A stretch of DNA of 64,000 bases from Pseudomonas spelaei (GCF_009724245.1 NZ_WNNK01000008.1:62001-126000); one strand, 5' to 3'. Shown: positions 18,269 to 27,378, counted from the first letter of the stretch. Notes: generated by a model not told the origin, from the letters alone. Translations and numbers: made by a program.

Positions 18269-18368
18269 TGTAGCCGCTGCCGAGGCACGAGGCTGCGATG
18301 CGTGTCCGCAGGACCGCTTGGGGCCGCTACGCAACCCATCGCAGCCTCGTGCCTCGGCAGCGGCTACA
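18269..18368. repeat. REPIN: inverted pair of REP elements (family A)
   Basis: Arms of 32 bases at 18269-18300 and 18337-18368 are perfect reverse complements and identical to the arms at 8647-8748. The spacer (beginning CGTGTCCGCAGGACCGC) is shared in part with the REPIN at 42393-42495. It lies at the convergent 3' ends of the flhB-like gene and the chemotaxis operon. Confidence 0.92.
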
Positions 18369-18370
18369 GA

Positions 18371-18395
18371 ATCGCAGGCAAGCCAGCTCCCACAT
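18371..18395. repeat. Single REP element (family B variant)
   Basis: ATCGCAGGCAAGCCAGCTCC followed by CACAT is one arm of the repeat seen as a pair at 38392-38482. It directly follows the family A REPIN with two bases between them. No partner arm is nearby. Confidence 0.8.
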
Positions 18396-18413
18396 TTGAT
18401 CCACGTGAATCTG

Positions 18414-18806
18414 TCAGTTCTTGTGCAACTTGCTCATCAACTGCGCCTCGGCCTGGGTCAAGCCGCAACTCTGGGTCAACTCATCCACTGTGGCGCCCAT
18501 GCCCACCAGCTTCGCCGCCTGGGCAAAGGACAGGCTCGACGGATCACGCTGTTCAAGCGCCGACAACTTGTCCGGCAACGGGGCAATGATCGCGCGCAGT
18601 TCATGCACCTCATCGCCCACCTGCACAGCACTGCGCTGAAAGTGGTCGACGCGCTTGGTCAATTCAATGAGGCGCCGGTCGCGCACAGCATCACGCTCGG
18701 CCTGCTGCGTCGCCCATTCGCGCTGCTGGCGCACGTAGCGCAGCACAAAACCCAGGGTCCCGACCCAGAGAATGGCCAGGACAATCACCGCCAGCTCGAG
18801 GATCAA
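18414..18806 (-). CDS. DUF2802 domain protein at the end of the chemotaxis operon
   Basis: A 130-residue protein of unknown biochemical role. It has an N-terminal membrane helix (LELAVIVLAILWVGTLGFVL), a charged, probably coiled-coil stretch (QQREWATQQAERDAVRDRRL), and a C-terminal HTH-like segment (SFAQAAKLVGMGATVDELTQ then SCGLTQAEAQLM), which is the DUF2802 pattern. The start codon is TTG directly after the cheW stop (TGA-TTG), with GGAGAG seven bases upstream within cheW, so translation is coupled to cheW. Position next to cheW is usual in pseudomonads. Confidence 0.8.
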   Translation of the reverse strand: MILELAVIVLAILWVGTLGFVLRYVRQQREWATQQAERDAVRDRRLIELTKRVDHFQRSAVQVGDEVHELRAIIAPLPDKLSALEQRDPSSLSFAQAAKLVGMGATVDELTQSCGLTQAEAQLMSKLHKN

Positions 18807-19295
18807 TCAGATGCTCTCCAGATCCAGCCATTCTTCTTCGCTCATCATCTTGTCCAGTTCAACCAGAATCAGCAGCTCGCCGTTCTTGTTGCACACGCCC
18901 TGGATGAACTTGGCCGACTCTTCATTGCCCACGTTCGGCGCGGTTTCGACTTCCGATTGGCGCAGGTAAACCACTTCGGCCACGCTGTCGACCATGATCC
19001 CGACCACTTGCTTGTCGGCTTCGATGATGACGATACGGGTATTGTCATTAACGTCGGTCGGCACCAGGCCAAAACGCTGGCGGGTGTCGATCACGGTGAC
19101 GACGTTACCGCGCAGGTTGATGATGCCCAGCACATAGCTCGGCGCGCCCGGTACCGGGGCGATTTCGGTGTAGCGCAGCACTTCCTGCACGCGCATCACG
19201 TTGATGCCGTAGGTCTCATTGTCCAGCTTGAAGGTCACCCATTGCAGGATCGGATCATCCAAACCTTGTGCGGACGCGGACGCTGACTTGTTCAT
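18807..19295 (-). CDS. cheW: CheW, chemotaxis coupling protein
   Basis: CheW links chemoreceptors to the CheA kinase. The 162-residue protein is a single CheW domain with segments WVTFKLDNETYGINVMRVQE, APSYVLGIINLRGNVVTVID and a C-terminal LLILVELDKMMSEEEW. A short N-terminal extension (MNKSASASAQGLDD) precedes the domain. It lies at the distal end of the cheYZAB-motCD transcript together with parP and the DUF2802 gene. Confidence 0.96.
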   Translation of the reverse strand: MNKSASASAQGLDDPILQWVTFKLDNETYGINVMRVQEVLRYTEIAPVPGAPSYVLGIINLRGNVVTVIDTRQRFGLVPTDVNDNTRIVIIEADKQVVGIMVDSVAEVVYLRQSEVETAPNVGNEESAKFIQGVCNKNGELLILVELDKMMSEEEWLDLESI

Positions 19296-19343
19296 ACCCC
19301 TGACCCCTTCAAAAACCGTTGGTAACGGTGTGTGTTCTCTCTA

Positions 19344-19363
19344 AGCCGCACACAGGTGCGGCT
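19344..19363 (-). other. Hairpin between parP and cheW
   Basis: An 8-base perfect inverted repeat (AGCCGCAC / GTGCGGCT) with a 4-base loop follows the parP stop. There is no T run, so it is more likely an mRNA stabiliser or processing structure than a terminator. Confidence 0.4.
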
Positions 19364-19372
19364 CATGCTTGT

Positions 19373-20173
19373 TCAAGTACGTTTGTTGCCCGGCATATCT
19401 TTCACCGCACCGCTGGCAATCAACTCCGCCAGCTCGGCGACATCCAGCAACGCGCACATGTGTTCGATCACGGTGCCCGCCAGCCATGGCCGTTGGCCCC
19501 GGTGACTGCGCCATTTGATTTCGTTGGGGTCCAGGCGCAACGAACGGCTGACTTGATGCACCGCCAACCCCCACTCGTAGCCCTGGACCGAAATAACGTA
19601 TTGCAGGCCCTGGCGAAAATCATCGCGGTAACGGTCGGGCATGACCCAGCGCGCGGTGTCCAGTACCTTCAGGTTGCCGGCCTGGCTCGGCAGGATTCCG
19701 AGGAACCATTCAGGCTGGCCAAACAGCGGCGTCAGCTCCTGACCTTCCAGGGAATAGATCGACCCCAGGCACACCAACGGCACTGCCAGGGTCAACCCGG
19801 CCACGTCAAACAACAGGCATTCGAACGGTTCAGCGGCCCACGCCGGGCGGCCATCACGTTCAACCGGTGGTGGCGTGATACTCGGCGGCAGGTGAACTTC
19901 CACCACCGGCTCGATCACGACGGGTGTCACCAACGCTACAGGTTCAACGGGCTCCGGGACCGGGATCGCGACCGGCACGACCACTGCATCGCGGGCCTGC
20001 TCTTCCAGCACTGCCAGTTGAAAGTCATCCAGCGTGGCTTGTGGCTCGACAACTTCATCCAGAACCAGAATCGGCTCCGGCATTTGTTCCTCGGTCGCCT
20101 CCTGCAGCAAGGCGTCCAGGTAGGACTCCAGCGCCAGCTGCGGCCGGGTCTTGAGATCGACTGGACGATTCAT
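19373..20173 (-). CDS. parP: ParP-like CheW-domain protein
   Basis: ParP proteins work with the ParA-type ATPase ParC to recruit and hold chemotaxis arrays at the cell pole, binding CheA through a CheW-like domain. The 266-residue protein has a short N-terminal segment (NRPVDLKTRPQLALESYLDA), a Val/Pro-rich linker (about residues 60-115) and a C-terminal CheW-like domain (PFECLLFDVAGLTLAVPLVC, SIYSLEGQELTPL). I placed the start at ATG 20171-20173, not the upstream TTG. The gene sits between parC and cheW. ParP function is known from Vibrio and Pseudomonas relatives and is inferred here. Confidence 0.85.
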   Translation of the reverse strand: MNRPVDLKTRPQLALESYLDALLQEATEEQMPEPILVLDEVVEPQATLDDFQLAVLEEQARDAVVVPVAIPVPEPVEPVALVTPVVIEPVVEVHLPPSITPPPVERDGRPAWAAEPFECLLFDVAGLTLAVPLVCLGSIYSLEGQELTPLFGQPEWFLGILPSQAGNLKVLDTARWVMPDRYRDDFRQGLQYVISVQGYEWGLAVHQVSRSLRLDPNEIKWRSHRGQRPWLAGTVIEHMCALLDVAELAELIASGAVKDMPGNKRT

Positions 20174-20259
20174 CTGTATGCCCACGCGCAAGCCCCATTA
20201 CCTCTGTACTCAGAGGTTATCGGCCTGATGTCCCGGGGACTTGAATGCAATACAACCCT

Positions 20260-20295
20260 TGTAGCCGCTGGCGAGCTGGCGAACCAGCGGCTACA
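20260..20295. repeat. Short REP-like hairpin (family A core) between parC and parP
   Basis: TGTAGCCGCTGG (20260-20271) and its exact complement CCAGCGGCTACA (20284-20295) flank a 12-base loop. The stem equals the outer part of the family A REP arms. It lies in a 154-base gap inside the chemotaxis operon. Confidence 0.7.
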
Positions 20296-20327
20296 GGGTT
20301 CGCGGTTGGCCAAGGTCGATGTTTTCA

Positions 20328-21116
20328 TCACGCCACCTGCGCAACAAGCTGCTGAGACAGCAGATGCTTGAGCAGCGCCCGATACGCCAGCACGCCACGG
20401 CTCTTGCCATCGAACTGCGACGGTGTCAGCCCGGCTCGGCTGGCGTCGCGCAGACGCGTGTCCACCGGGATATAGCCTTGCCAGATGGTCTGCGGATAGG
20501 CGTCACGCAATACCCGCAAAGTGCCGAGAGACGCCTGGGTACGGCGGTCGAACAAGGTGGGCACAATGCTGAACGGCAGCGCCTGTTTGCGCGAGCGGTT
20601 GATCATCGCCAGGGTGCTGACCATCCGCTCCAGGCCTTTGACCGCCAGGTGTTCGGTCTGCACCGGGATCACCAGTTGCTGGCTGGCTGCCAGCGCGTTG
20701 ACCATCAGCACGCCGAGCAACGGCGGGCTGTCGATGATCGCGTAGTCAAAGTCTTTCCACAGTTGCGCCAGGCTCTTGGCGATCACCAGGCCCAGGCCGC
20801 TCTGCCCCGGCGACTGGCGCTCAAGGGTGGCCAGGGCGGTGCTGGAGGGCAACAGCGAAATATTGTCGTTGCTGGTAGGCATCAGCAGTTGCCCGGGCAA
20901 ACCGTCCGGCACGCTGCCCTTGTGCAGGAACAGGTCGTAGCAGCTGTGTTCCAGGGCATCCGGGTCGTAACCAAAATAACTGGTCATGGAGCCGTGGGGG
21001 TCCAGATCAACCACGACCACACGCTTGCCCGCCTCGGCCAGCAAGCCGGCTAAGGCGATGGAGGTGGTGGTCTTGCCGACTCCACCTTTTTGATTGGCAA
21101 CTGCCCAGACTCTCAT
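20328..21116 (-). CDS. parC: ParC, ParA/MinD-family ATPase for chemotaxis array positioning
   Basis: The 262-residue protein is a ParA-type ATPase: deviant Walker A NQKGGVGKTTTSIALAGLLA at the N-terminus, switch I region VDLDPHGSMTSYFGYDPD and Walker B YAIIDSPPLLGVL. In polar-flagellated bacteria a ParA homologue in this operon position localises chemotaxis clusters to the pole. It is not a plasmid or chromosome partition gene, as there is no parB or parS nearby and the neighbours are motD and a CheW-domain gene. Confidence 0.9.
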   Translation of the reverse strand: MRVWAVANQKGGVGKTTTSIALAGLLAEAGKRVVVVDLDPHGSMTSYFGYDPDALEHSCYDLFLHKGSVPDGLPGQLLMPTSNDNISLLPSSTALATLERQSPGQSGLGLVIAKSLAQLWKDFDYAIIDSPPLLGVLMVNALAASQQLVIPVQTEHLAVKGLERMVSTLAMINRSRKQALPFSIVPTLFDRRTQASLGTLRVLRDAYPQTIWQGYIPVDTRLRDASRAGLTPSQFDGKSRGVLAYRALLKHLLSQQLVAQVA

Positions 21117-21167
21117 TCGGATTGTTCCTCCCGGAAGGCGTTGGCTCGACCGAGAAATAGCACGAGG

Positions 21168-22055
21168 TTATAGGGCCGGCGACGGAGAATTGACGGCGCT
21201 CTCACGTACCGGCGGCTTTACGGGCGTCGGTGCAGTTTGTGTGCCAGCCCGCTTCAGTGCGGCATCCGGTCGCGCATTGGCGGTGCCGGTACCGGTCAGG
21301 CTGCGGCGCACATCCAGGTTGCGCGACACTACCAGCACCACCCGCCGGTTGCGCGCACGGCCTTCGGCCGTGGCATTGTTGGCCACCGGCTGAAACTCGC
21401 CATACCCCACCGACGCCAGGCGCCCGGGGTTCACGCCCTGCATCGCCAGCATGCGTACGATACTCGCCGAGCGCGCAGAAGACAGCTCCCAGTTGGTCGG
21501 GTACTGCGCCGTACTGATAGGCAGATTGTCGGTAAAGCCCTCGACGTGGATCGGGTTGTCGAAGGGTTTCAAAATCGCCGCCACCTTATCGATGATGGTG
21601 AACGCCTGGTCGCTGGGTATGGCATCGGCACTGGCGAACAGCAGGCTGGAGTTGAGTTCGATCTCGACCCACAATTCGTTGCCGCGTACGGTCATCTGGT
21701 TCGAGCTGATGAGATCGCCAAAGGCTGCGCTGATGTCGTCGGCAATGCTTTTCAACGGGTCGCTGGCGCCGCTGAGGCCAGCGTCGGTTTCATCGCTGTC
21801 CTTGACCAGCGGCTTGGCCGGGGTCACGGTCTTGGGCCGCTCGTCACCGATGGGAATCGGCTTGACGGCACGGTCCGAATCGGTGAACACGCCCACCAGG
21901 GCTTCGGAGATGACTTTGTATTTGCCTTCGTTGATCGACGAGATGGAGTACATCACCACGAAGAACGCGAACAGCAACGTGATGAAGTCGGCGTAGGACA
22001 CCAGCCAGCGTTCATGGTTGACGTGTTCTTCAGGCTCGCGGCGACGACGACTCAC
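21168..22055 (-). CDS. motD: MotD, flagellar stator peptidoglycan-anchoring protein (MotB family)
   Basis: MotD pairs with MotC to form a proton-driven stator. The 295-residue protein has a basic N-terminus, a membrane helix containing the ion-carrying aspartate (WLVSYADFITLLFAFFVVMY; Asp23), a plug/linker region and a C-terminal OmpA-like peptidoglycan-binding domain (NPIHVEGFTDNLPISTAQYP, LASVGYGEFQPVA, GRARNRRVVLVVS). It ends in a Pro/Ala tail. It lies 15 bases after motC. Confidence 0.95.
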   Translation of the reverse strand: MSRRRREPEEHVNHERWLVSYADFITLLFAFFVVMYSISSINEGKYKVISEALVGVFTDSDRAVKPIPIGDERPKTVTPAKPLVKDSDETDAGLSGASDPLKSIADDISAAFGDLISSNQMTVRGNELWVEIELNSSLLFASADAIPSDQAFTIIDKVAAILKPFDNPIHVEGFTDNLPISTAQYPTNWELSSARSASIVRMLAMQGVNPGRLASVGYGEFQPVANNATAEGRARNRRVVLVVSRNLDVRRSLTGTGTANARPDAALKRAGTQTAPTPVKPPVRESAVNSPSPAL

Positions 22056-22070
22056 AACACATACCTCCCA

Positions 22071-22811
22071 TCAATCCATGAAGCCCTGGAGCTTCAATTC
22101 GATGGAGCGCGGGTTTTCACCCTCGGCAATCGACAGGATGCCTTCGAGCAGCATCTCGCGATAACGGGACTGGCGCATGGCGATGGACTTGAGCTTGCTG
22201 GCCACCGGCAACAGCACCAGGTTGGCACTGGCCACGCCGTAAATGGTGGCGACGAACGCCACAGCAATACCGCTGCCCAGTTGCGACGGATCAGCCAGGT
22301 TGCCCATCACATGGATCAAGCCCATGACCGCGCCGATGATACCGATGGTCGGCGCGTAGCCGCCCATGCTCTCAAAGACTTTGGCAGCGTTGATGTCACG
22401 GCTTTCCTGAGTGTAGAAGTCCACCTCGAGAATGCTGCGAATGGCTTCCGGCTCGGCACCGTCGACCAGCAATTGCAGGCCTTTGCGCGCGTAGCTGTCG
22501 GGTTCTGCGTCGGCCACGCCTTCCAGGCCCAACAGGCCTTCCTTGCGCGCCGTCAGACTCCAGTTGACCACGCGGTCGATGCCGCCGGGCAGGTCGACCC
22601 GTGGCGGAAAAATGATCCACACCAGGATCTGCATGGCGCGCTTGAACGAACTCATGGGCGACTGCAACAGCGCCGCGCCCACCGTACCGCCGATCACGAT
22701 CAGCGCCGCCGGCCCGTTGGCCAAGGCACCCAGGTGGCCGCCTTCAAGGTAGTTGCCGCCGATAATGGCGACGAACGCCATGATGATGCCAATCAGACTC
22801 AACACATCCAT
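22071..22811 (-). CDS. motC: MotC, flagellar stator channel protein (MotA family)
   Basis: MotC surrounds MotD and couples ion flow to the rotor. The 246-residue protein has four membrane segments ([55 protein letters not shown] and VAFVATIYGVASANLVLLPV). A cytoplasmic loop between helices 2 and 3 carries charged residues for FliG contact. Its start ATG overlaps the cheB stop by one base. Pseudomonads usually also carry motAB elsewhere. Confidence 0.95.
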   Translation of the reverse strand: MDVLSLIGIIMAFVAIIGGNYLEGGHLGALANGPAALIVIGGTVGAALLQSPMSSFKRAMQILVWIIFPPRVDLPGGIDRVVNWSLTARKEGLLGLEGVADAEPDSYARKGLQLLVDGAEPEAIRSILEVDFYTQESRDINAAKVFESMGGYAPTIGIIGAVMGLIHVMGNLADPSQLGSGIAVAFVATIYGVASANLVLLPVASKLKSIAMRQSRYREMLLEGILSIAEGENPRSIELKLQGFMD

Positions 22812-23947
22812 CAGAGGCAGGCCTCCACCAGGTGTTTGCCAATGTCGTCGAGGCTGTAGACAGCATCCGCCAGGTCCGCCTTGACGATGGCCATGGGCAT
22901 GCCATAGATCACGCAGCTGGCTTCATCCTGGGCCCAGATCGAACTGCCGCCTTGCTTGAGCAGGCGCGCACCTTCGCGACCGTCGGCGCCCATGCCGGTG
23001 AGCACCACCGCCAGAACTTTGTCGCCATAGGACTTGGCGGCGGAACCGAAGGTGATATCCACACAAGGCTTGTAGTTGAGGCGTTCATCACCCGGCAGGA
23101 TTTTGATCGCGCCACGGCCGTCGACCATCATCTGCTTGCCGCCTGGGGCCAGCAGTGCCAGGCCTGGGCGCAGGATATCGCCGTCCTCGGCTTCCTTGAC
23201 GGTGATGCGGCACAACTTGTCCAGGCGCTCGGCGAACGCCTTGGTGAAGGCGGCAGGCATGTGCTGGACCAACACGATCGGCGCCGGGAAGTTGGCCGGC
23301 AGTTGAGTCAAGACCCGCTGCAAGGCTACCGGGCCGCCCGTGGAGGTACCGATGGCGACCAATTTGTAGGCCTTGCGCTTGGGCGCCGGCGAATGTGCGC
23401 TGGGCACAGGTGTGCGAACGGGGGTAACCGCAGGGCGCGCCACCGGTGCGGGCGCGGGTGCCGGGCGACCAAAGGTGCTCGGCGCCACAGGCGCCGCAGC
23501 AGGTGTGGGTGCGGGAGCAGGAGCAGGGGCGCTGAAGAGACTGCGACGGTTACTGCGGGAGATGCTGTGCACCTTCTCGCAGAGCATCTGCTTGACCTTC
23601 TCGGGGTTGCGCGAGATGTCTTCGAAGTTCTTCGGCAGGAAGTCCACCGCGCCGGCGTCCAGCGCATCCAGGGTCACCCGGGCGCCTTCGTGGGTCAGCG
23701 AGGAGAACATCAACACCGGAGTCGGGCAGCGCTGCATGATGTGCCGCACTGCCGTGATGCCATCCATCATCGGCATCTCGTAGTCCATGGTGATCACATC
23801 CGGCTTGAGGGCCAGGGCCTGATCGATCGCCTCTTTGCCGTTGGTGGCCGTACCGACCACCTGGATGCTTGGATCGGCTGAAAGAATTTCCGAGACGCGG
23901 CGGCGGAAGAAACCCGAATCGTCCACCACCAGGACCTTGACTACCAT
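22811..23947 (-). CDS. cheB: CheB, chemoreceptor glutamate methylesterase
   Basis: CheB removes methyl groups from chemoreceptors for adaptation. The 378-residue protein has a receiver domain ([14 protein letters not shown], phospho-acceptor Asp55 in [13 protein letters not shown]) and a long Pro/Ala linker (about residues 145-200). Its esterase domain carries the catalytic triad segments [11 protein letters not shown] (Ser), [17 protein letters not shown] (His) and [17 protein letters not shown] (Asp). I start at ATG 23945-23947, where the receiver begins. It follows cheA by 48 bases. Confidence 0.97.
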   Translation of the reverse strand: MVVKVLVVDDSGFFRRRVSEILSADPSIQVVGTATNGKEAIDQALALKPDVITMDYEMPMMDGITAVRHIMQRCPTPVLMFSSLTHEGARVTLDALDAGAVDFLPKNFEDISRNPEKVKQMLCEKVHSISRSNRRSLFSAPAPAPAPTPAAAPVAPSTFGRPAPAPAPVARPAVTPVRTPVPSAHSPAPKRKAYKLVAIGTSTGGPVALQRVLTQLPANFPAPIVLVQHMPAAFTKAFAERLDKLCRITVKEAEDGDILRPGLALLAPGGKQMMVDGRGAIKILPGDERLNYKPCVDITFGSAAKSYGDKVLAVVLTGMGADGREGARLLKQGGSSIWAQDEASCVIYGMPMAIVKADLADAVYSLDDIGKHLVEACL

Positions 23948-23995
23948 AAACACTCCGTTAGGCGGGACGGGCAATACCGCCCTGCCCCACCAGAA

Positions 23996-26185
23996 TCAAA
24001 TACGCCGTGCGGCGTAACGCTTGAGCATGCTCGGAACATCGAGAATCAGCGCGATCCGACCGTCACCGGTGATGGTCGCGCCCGACATGCCCGGGGTTCC
24101 CTGCAGCATTTTGCCCAAAGGCTTGATGACCACTTCTTCCTGGCCCACCAGTTGATCGACCACAAAGCCGATGCGCTGGGTACCCACGGAGAGAATCACC
24201 ACATGACCTTCGCGCTGCTCCTCATGCTTGGCCGACGCCACCAGCCAGCGCTTGAGGTAGAACAGCGGCAACGCCTTGTCGCGCACGATCACCACTTCCT
24301 GGCCGTCCACCACGTTGGTGCGCGACAGGTCGAGGTGGAAGATTTCATTGACGTTGACCAGCGGGAAGGCAAACGCCTGGTTGCCCAGCATCACCATCAG
24401 GGTCGGCATGATCGCCAGGGTCAACGGCACCTTGATGACGATCTTCGAGCCCTGGCCCTTGGTCGAGTAGATGTTGATCGAGCCGTTGAGCTGGCTGATC
24501 TTGGTCTTCACCACGTCCATGCCTACACCACGGCCGGACACGTCGGAAATCTCGGTCTTGGTCGAGAAGCCCGGCGCGAAGATCAGGTTGTAGCACTCGG
24601 TGTCGCTCAGGCGATCGGCGGCATCCTTGTCCATCACCCCACGCTTGACCGCAATGGATCGCAGAACGTTCGGGTCCATGCCTTTGCCGTCATCGGTGAT
24701 CGACAACAGGATATGGTCGCCTTCCTGTTCCGCCGCCAGAATCACCTTGCCGCCACGGGACTTGCCCGCCGCTTCACGTTCTTCCGGGGTTTCGATGCCA
24801 TGGTCGACGGCATTGCGCACCAAGTGGACCAGCGGGTCGGCCAGGGCCTCGACGAGGTTTTTGTCGAGGTCGGTTTCTTCGCCCACCAGTTCCAGGTTGA
24901 TCTCTTTCTTCAACTGACGTGCCAGGTCACGAACCAGACGCGGGAAGCGGCCGAAGACTTTCTTGATCGGCTGCATCCGGGTCTTCATGACAGCGGTTTG
25001 CAGGTCAGCGGTGACCACGTCCAGGTTGGACACGGCCTTTTGCATGGCTTCATCGCCGCTGTTCAGGCCCAGGCGCACCAGACGGTTACGTACCAGCACC
25101 AGTTCGCCCACCATGTTCATGATGTCGTCCAGGCGTGCGGTATCGACCCGTACAGTGGTTTCGGCTTCGCTGGCCGGCTGCTTGTCTGGCGCGGCGGCGG
25201 CAGGCGCACGGGCCGGAGCCGGCTTGGCAGCCACTGGCGCAGGTGCCTTGGCGGCCGCCACCGCTGGCGGTGCAGCTACGGCGGCTGTGGACGCGGCGGC
25301 AGGCGCCACTTCAGAGAACTTGCCCTTGCCGTGCAGCTCATCCAGCAGGGCTTCAAATTCGTGATCGGAAATCAGCCCATCGGCGGCCGGGGCAGCGCTG
25401 GCAGCCGGTGCGGCGGCTGCCGCCACTTCTGGCAACGCCTCGGCGGCAAACGAGCCCTTGCCATGCAACTGGTCCAACAGGGCTTCAAATTCGTCGTCGG
25501 TGATTTCATTGCTGACAGGCGTTGCGGCTTCCGTTGGCGCTGAGGCGGCGATCACCGCGTCGGGGGCGAACTGGCCCTTGCCGTGCAACTGGTCGAGCAG
25601 GGATTCAAACTCGGCGTCGGTAATGTCTTCGGTGGTCGGCACCATCGCCGGGGCCGCTGCTGCCGGGGCTTCAGCCTGGGCCTTGACGGCGTTCAGCGAG
25701 TCCAGCAGTTGTTCAAATTCGCTATCCGTCACATCACCAGCAGGTTCAGCGACAGGTTCAGGCGCCACGACAGCTACAGGGGTCGGCGCGTTGTCAGCAG
25801 GTTCCGCCAGACGTGCCAGGGCCGCCAGCAGCTCCGGGGTGGCCGCTGTGATCGGCGCACGTTCGCGCACTTCACTGAACATGCCGTTGACCGCATCCAG
25901 CGCTTCGAGAATCACGTCCATCAGTTCCGAGTCGACGTGCCGCTCACCCTTGCGCAGGATGTCGAACACGTTCTCGGCGATGTGGCAGCACTCCACCAGC
26001 TCGTGGAGCTGGAGGAAGCCGGCGCCCCCTTTTACAGTGTGAAAACCGCGAAAAATTGCATTGAGCAGGTTCGCATCATCCGGTCGGCTTTCCAGCTCGA
26101 CCAGTTGTTCGGACAACTGCTCTAAAATTTCGCCGGCCTCTACAAGGAAATCCTGGAGGATTTCTTCATCGGCGCCGAAGCTCAT
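23996..26185 (-). CDS. cheA: CheA, chemotaxis histidine kinase
   Basis: CheA autophosphorylates and passes phosphate to CheY and CheB. The 729-residue protein has an Hpt domain with His49 (FRGFHTVKGGAGFLQL), then a long Ala/Pro/Val-rich linker carrying four tandem copies of an acidic motif of the form D-x-EFExLLDxLHGKGxF (about residues 151-164, 187-206, 227-246 and 271-290). These are followed by a dimerisation domain (RVDTARLDDIMNMVGELVL), the ATPase domain (LVHLVRNAVDHGIETPEER, ITDDGKGMDP, SGRGVGMDVVK) and a C-terminal CheW-like domain. A classical P2 domain is not evident; the repeats occupy its place. Confidence 0.97.
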   Translation of the reverse strand: MSFGADEEILQDFLVEAGEILEQLSEQLVELESRPDDANLLNAIFRGFHTVKGGAGFLQLHELVECCHIAENVFDILRKGERHVDSELMDVILEALDAVNGMFSEVRERAPITAATPELLAALARLAEPADNAPTPVAVVAPEPVAEPAGDVTDSEFEQLLDSLNAVKAQAEAPAAAAPAMVPTTEDITDAEFESLLDQLHGKGQFAPDAVIAASAPTEAATPVSNEITDDEFEALLDQLHGKGSFAAEALPEVAAAAAPAASAAPAADGLISDHEFEALLDELHGKGKFSEVAPAAASTAAVAAPPAVAAAKAPAPVAAKPAPARAPAAAAPDKQPASEAETTVRVDTARLDDIMNMVGELVLVRNRLVRLGLNSGDEAMQKAVSNLDVVTADLQTAVMKTRMQPIKKVFGRFPRLVRDLARQLKKEINLELVGEETDLDKNLVEALADPLVHLVRNAVDHGIETPEEREAAGKSRGGKVILAAEQEGDHILLSITDDGKGMDPNVLRSIAVKRGVMDKDAADRLSDTECYNLIFAPGFSTKTEISDVSGRGVGMDVVKTKISQLNGSINIYSTKGQGSKIVIKVPLTLAIMPTLMVMLGNQAFAFPLVNVNEIFHLDLSRTNVVDGQEVVIVRDKALPLFYLKRWLVASAKHEEQREGHVVILSVGTQRIGFVVDQLVGQEEVVIKPLGKMLQGTPGMSGATITGDGRIALILDVPSMLKRYAARRI

Positions 26186-26196
26186 GTGCGTGCTCC

Positions 26197-26985
26197 TTAG
26201 AAGCCTAAACTGGACAGCAAATCGTCTACGTCATCTTGACCTGACATAACGTCTTCACGTTTATCGGCATGAATCTGCGGACCTTCACCCTTGGCGAGGT
26301 GTTTTTGTGGATCTTTTTCCGAGAGGATCGCTTCACGGTCATGTTCAATGCCGGCAAAACGGTCGACCTGGCTGGCCATCAGTACCAGTTTGAGCAAGTT
26401 GCTCTCCACTTCGGTGACCAGTTGGGTCACGCGCTTGATCACCTGGCCGGTGAGGTCCTGGTAATCCTGGGCCAGCAGGATGTCATTGAGGTTGCTCGAC
26501 ACCGTGCGGCTGTCCTGCTCACTACGTGCCAGGAAGCCTTCGACCCGCCGTGCCAGTTCACGAAACTCTTCAGCGCCCACTTCCCGGCGCATGAAGCGGC
26601 CCCAGTCGGTGCTCAGGGCCTTGGCCTCGTTAGCGACGCCATTGACCAGCGGCGTGGCGTTTTCCACCAGGTCCATGGTGCGATTGGCTGCCGCCTCAGT
26701 CAGCCTGACCACATAGGACAGGCGTTCGGTGGCATCGGTGATCTGCGAGACTTCCTCGGCCTGCGGCATGTGCGGGTCAATCTGGAAGTTGACGATGGCG
26801 CTGTGCAACTCGCGCGTCAGCTTGCCGACTTCCCGGTACAGGCCACGATCACGGGTCTGATTGAGCTCATGGATCAACTGCACCGCGTCGCCGAACTGGC
26901 CTTTTTCAAGGCTTTCAACCAACTGGTGAGCGTGCTTTTTCAGGGTCGACTCGAAGTCGGCCTGTGATGATTCGTTATGCTCCAT
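26197..26985 (-). CDS. cheZ: CheZ, CheY-phosphate phosphatase
   Basis: CheZ dephosphorylates CheY-P. The 262-residue, largely helical protein has the catalytic-region segment ILLAQDYQDLTGQVIKRVTQ, with the glutamine of the DxxxQ-type motif, and a C-terminal CheY-binding peptide SGQDDVDDLLSSLGF. It lies between cheY and cheA with short gaps, as in other polar-flagellated gamma-proteobacteria. Confidence 0.96.
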   Translation of the reverse strand: MEHNESSQADFESTLKKHAHQLVESLEKGQFGDAVQLIHELNQTRDRGLYREVGKLTRELHSAIVNFQIDPHMPQAEEVSQITDATERLSYVVRLTEAAANRTMDLVENATPLVNGVANEAKALSTDWGRFMRREVGAEEFRELARRVEGFLARSEQDSRTVSSNLNDILLAQDYQDLTGQVIKRVTQLVTEVESNLLKLVLMASQVDRFAGIEHDREAILSEKDPQKHLAKGEGPQIHADKREDVMSGQDDVDDLLSSLGF

Positions 26986-27003
26986 AGCTCCCCCGTGGCG
27001 ACA

Positions 27004-27378
27004 TCAATGACCGATGCGTTCGAAGATTTTTTCGATCTTCTCTTTCAAGGCCAATGCAGTGAATGGCTTGACCACGTAACCGTTGACCCCAGCCTGGGCG
27101 GCTTCGATGATCTGTTCACGCTTGGCTTCGGCGGTCACCATCAGCACAGGAAGGCTGCGCAGTTTTTCATCGGCGCGCACGTGGCGCAGCAAATCGATAC
27201 CGGTCATGCCCGGCATGTTCCAGTCGGTTACCAGAAAGTCGATGCTCCCGCTGTTGAGGATCGGAATCGCCGTGGTGCCGTCATCCGCCTCGACCGTGTT
27301 AGTGAACCCAAGGTCACGCAACAGGTTTTTTATGATCCGCCGCATCGTTGAGAAGTCATCAACGATGAGGATTTTCAT
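27004..27378 (-). CDS. cheY: CheY, chemotaxis response regulator
   Basis: CheY-P binds FliM to change motor rotation. The 124-residue single receiver domain starts [20 protein letters not shown]. It has the acid pair DD at 7-8, phospho-acceptor Asp52 ([13 protein letters not shown]), the conserved threonine in VLMVTAEA and lysine in [12 protein letters not shown] chose ATG 27376-27378; eight upstream in-frame residues are not typical of CheY. It is the first gene of the chemotaxis operon and follows fliA by 169 bases. Confidence 0.97.
   Translation of the reverse strand: MKILIVDDFSTMRRIIKNLLRDLGFTNTVEADDGTTAIPILNSGSIDFLVTDWNMPGMTGIDLLRHVRADEKLRSLPVLMVTAEAKREQIIEAAQAGVNGYVVKPFTALALKEKIEKIFERIGH

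Noticed and set aside
18269..18395. CRISPR-like repeat array
   Set aside because: The repeats are inverted pairs scattered singly over the window, not direct repeats with regular spacers; they are REP elements.
20328..21116. Chromosome or plasmid partition ParA
   Set aside because: No parB or parS is nearby and the gene lies between motD and a CheW-domain gene, so a chemotaxis positioning ATPase is the better call.
21237..22859. Long plus-strand open frame (540 codons) opposite motD/motC
   Set aside because: Same reason: both stator genes are unmistakable on the minus strand and the opposite frame shows no domains or plausible start region.
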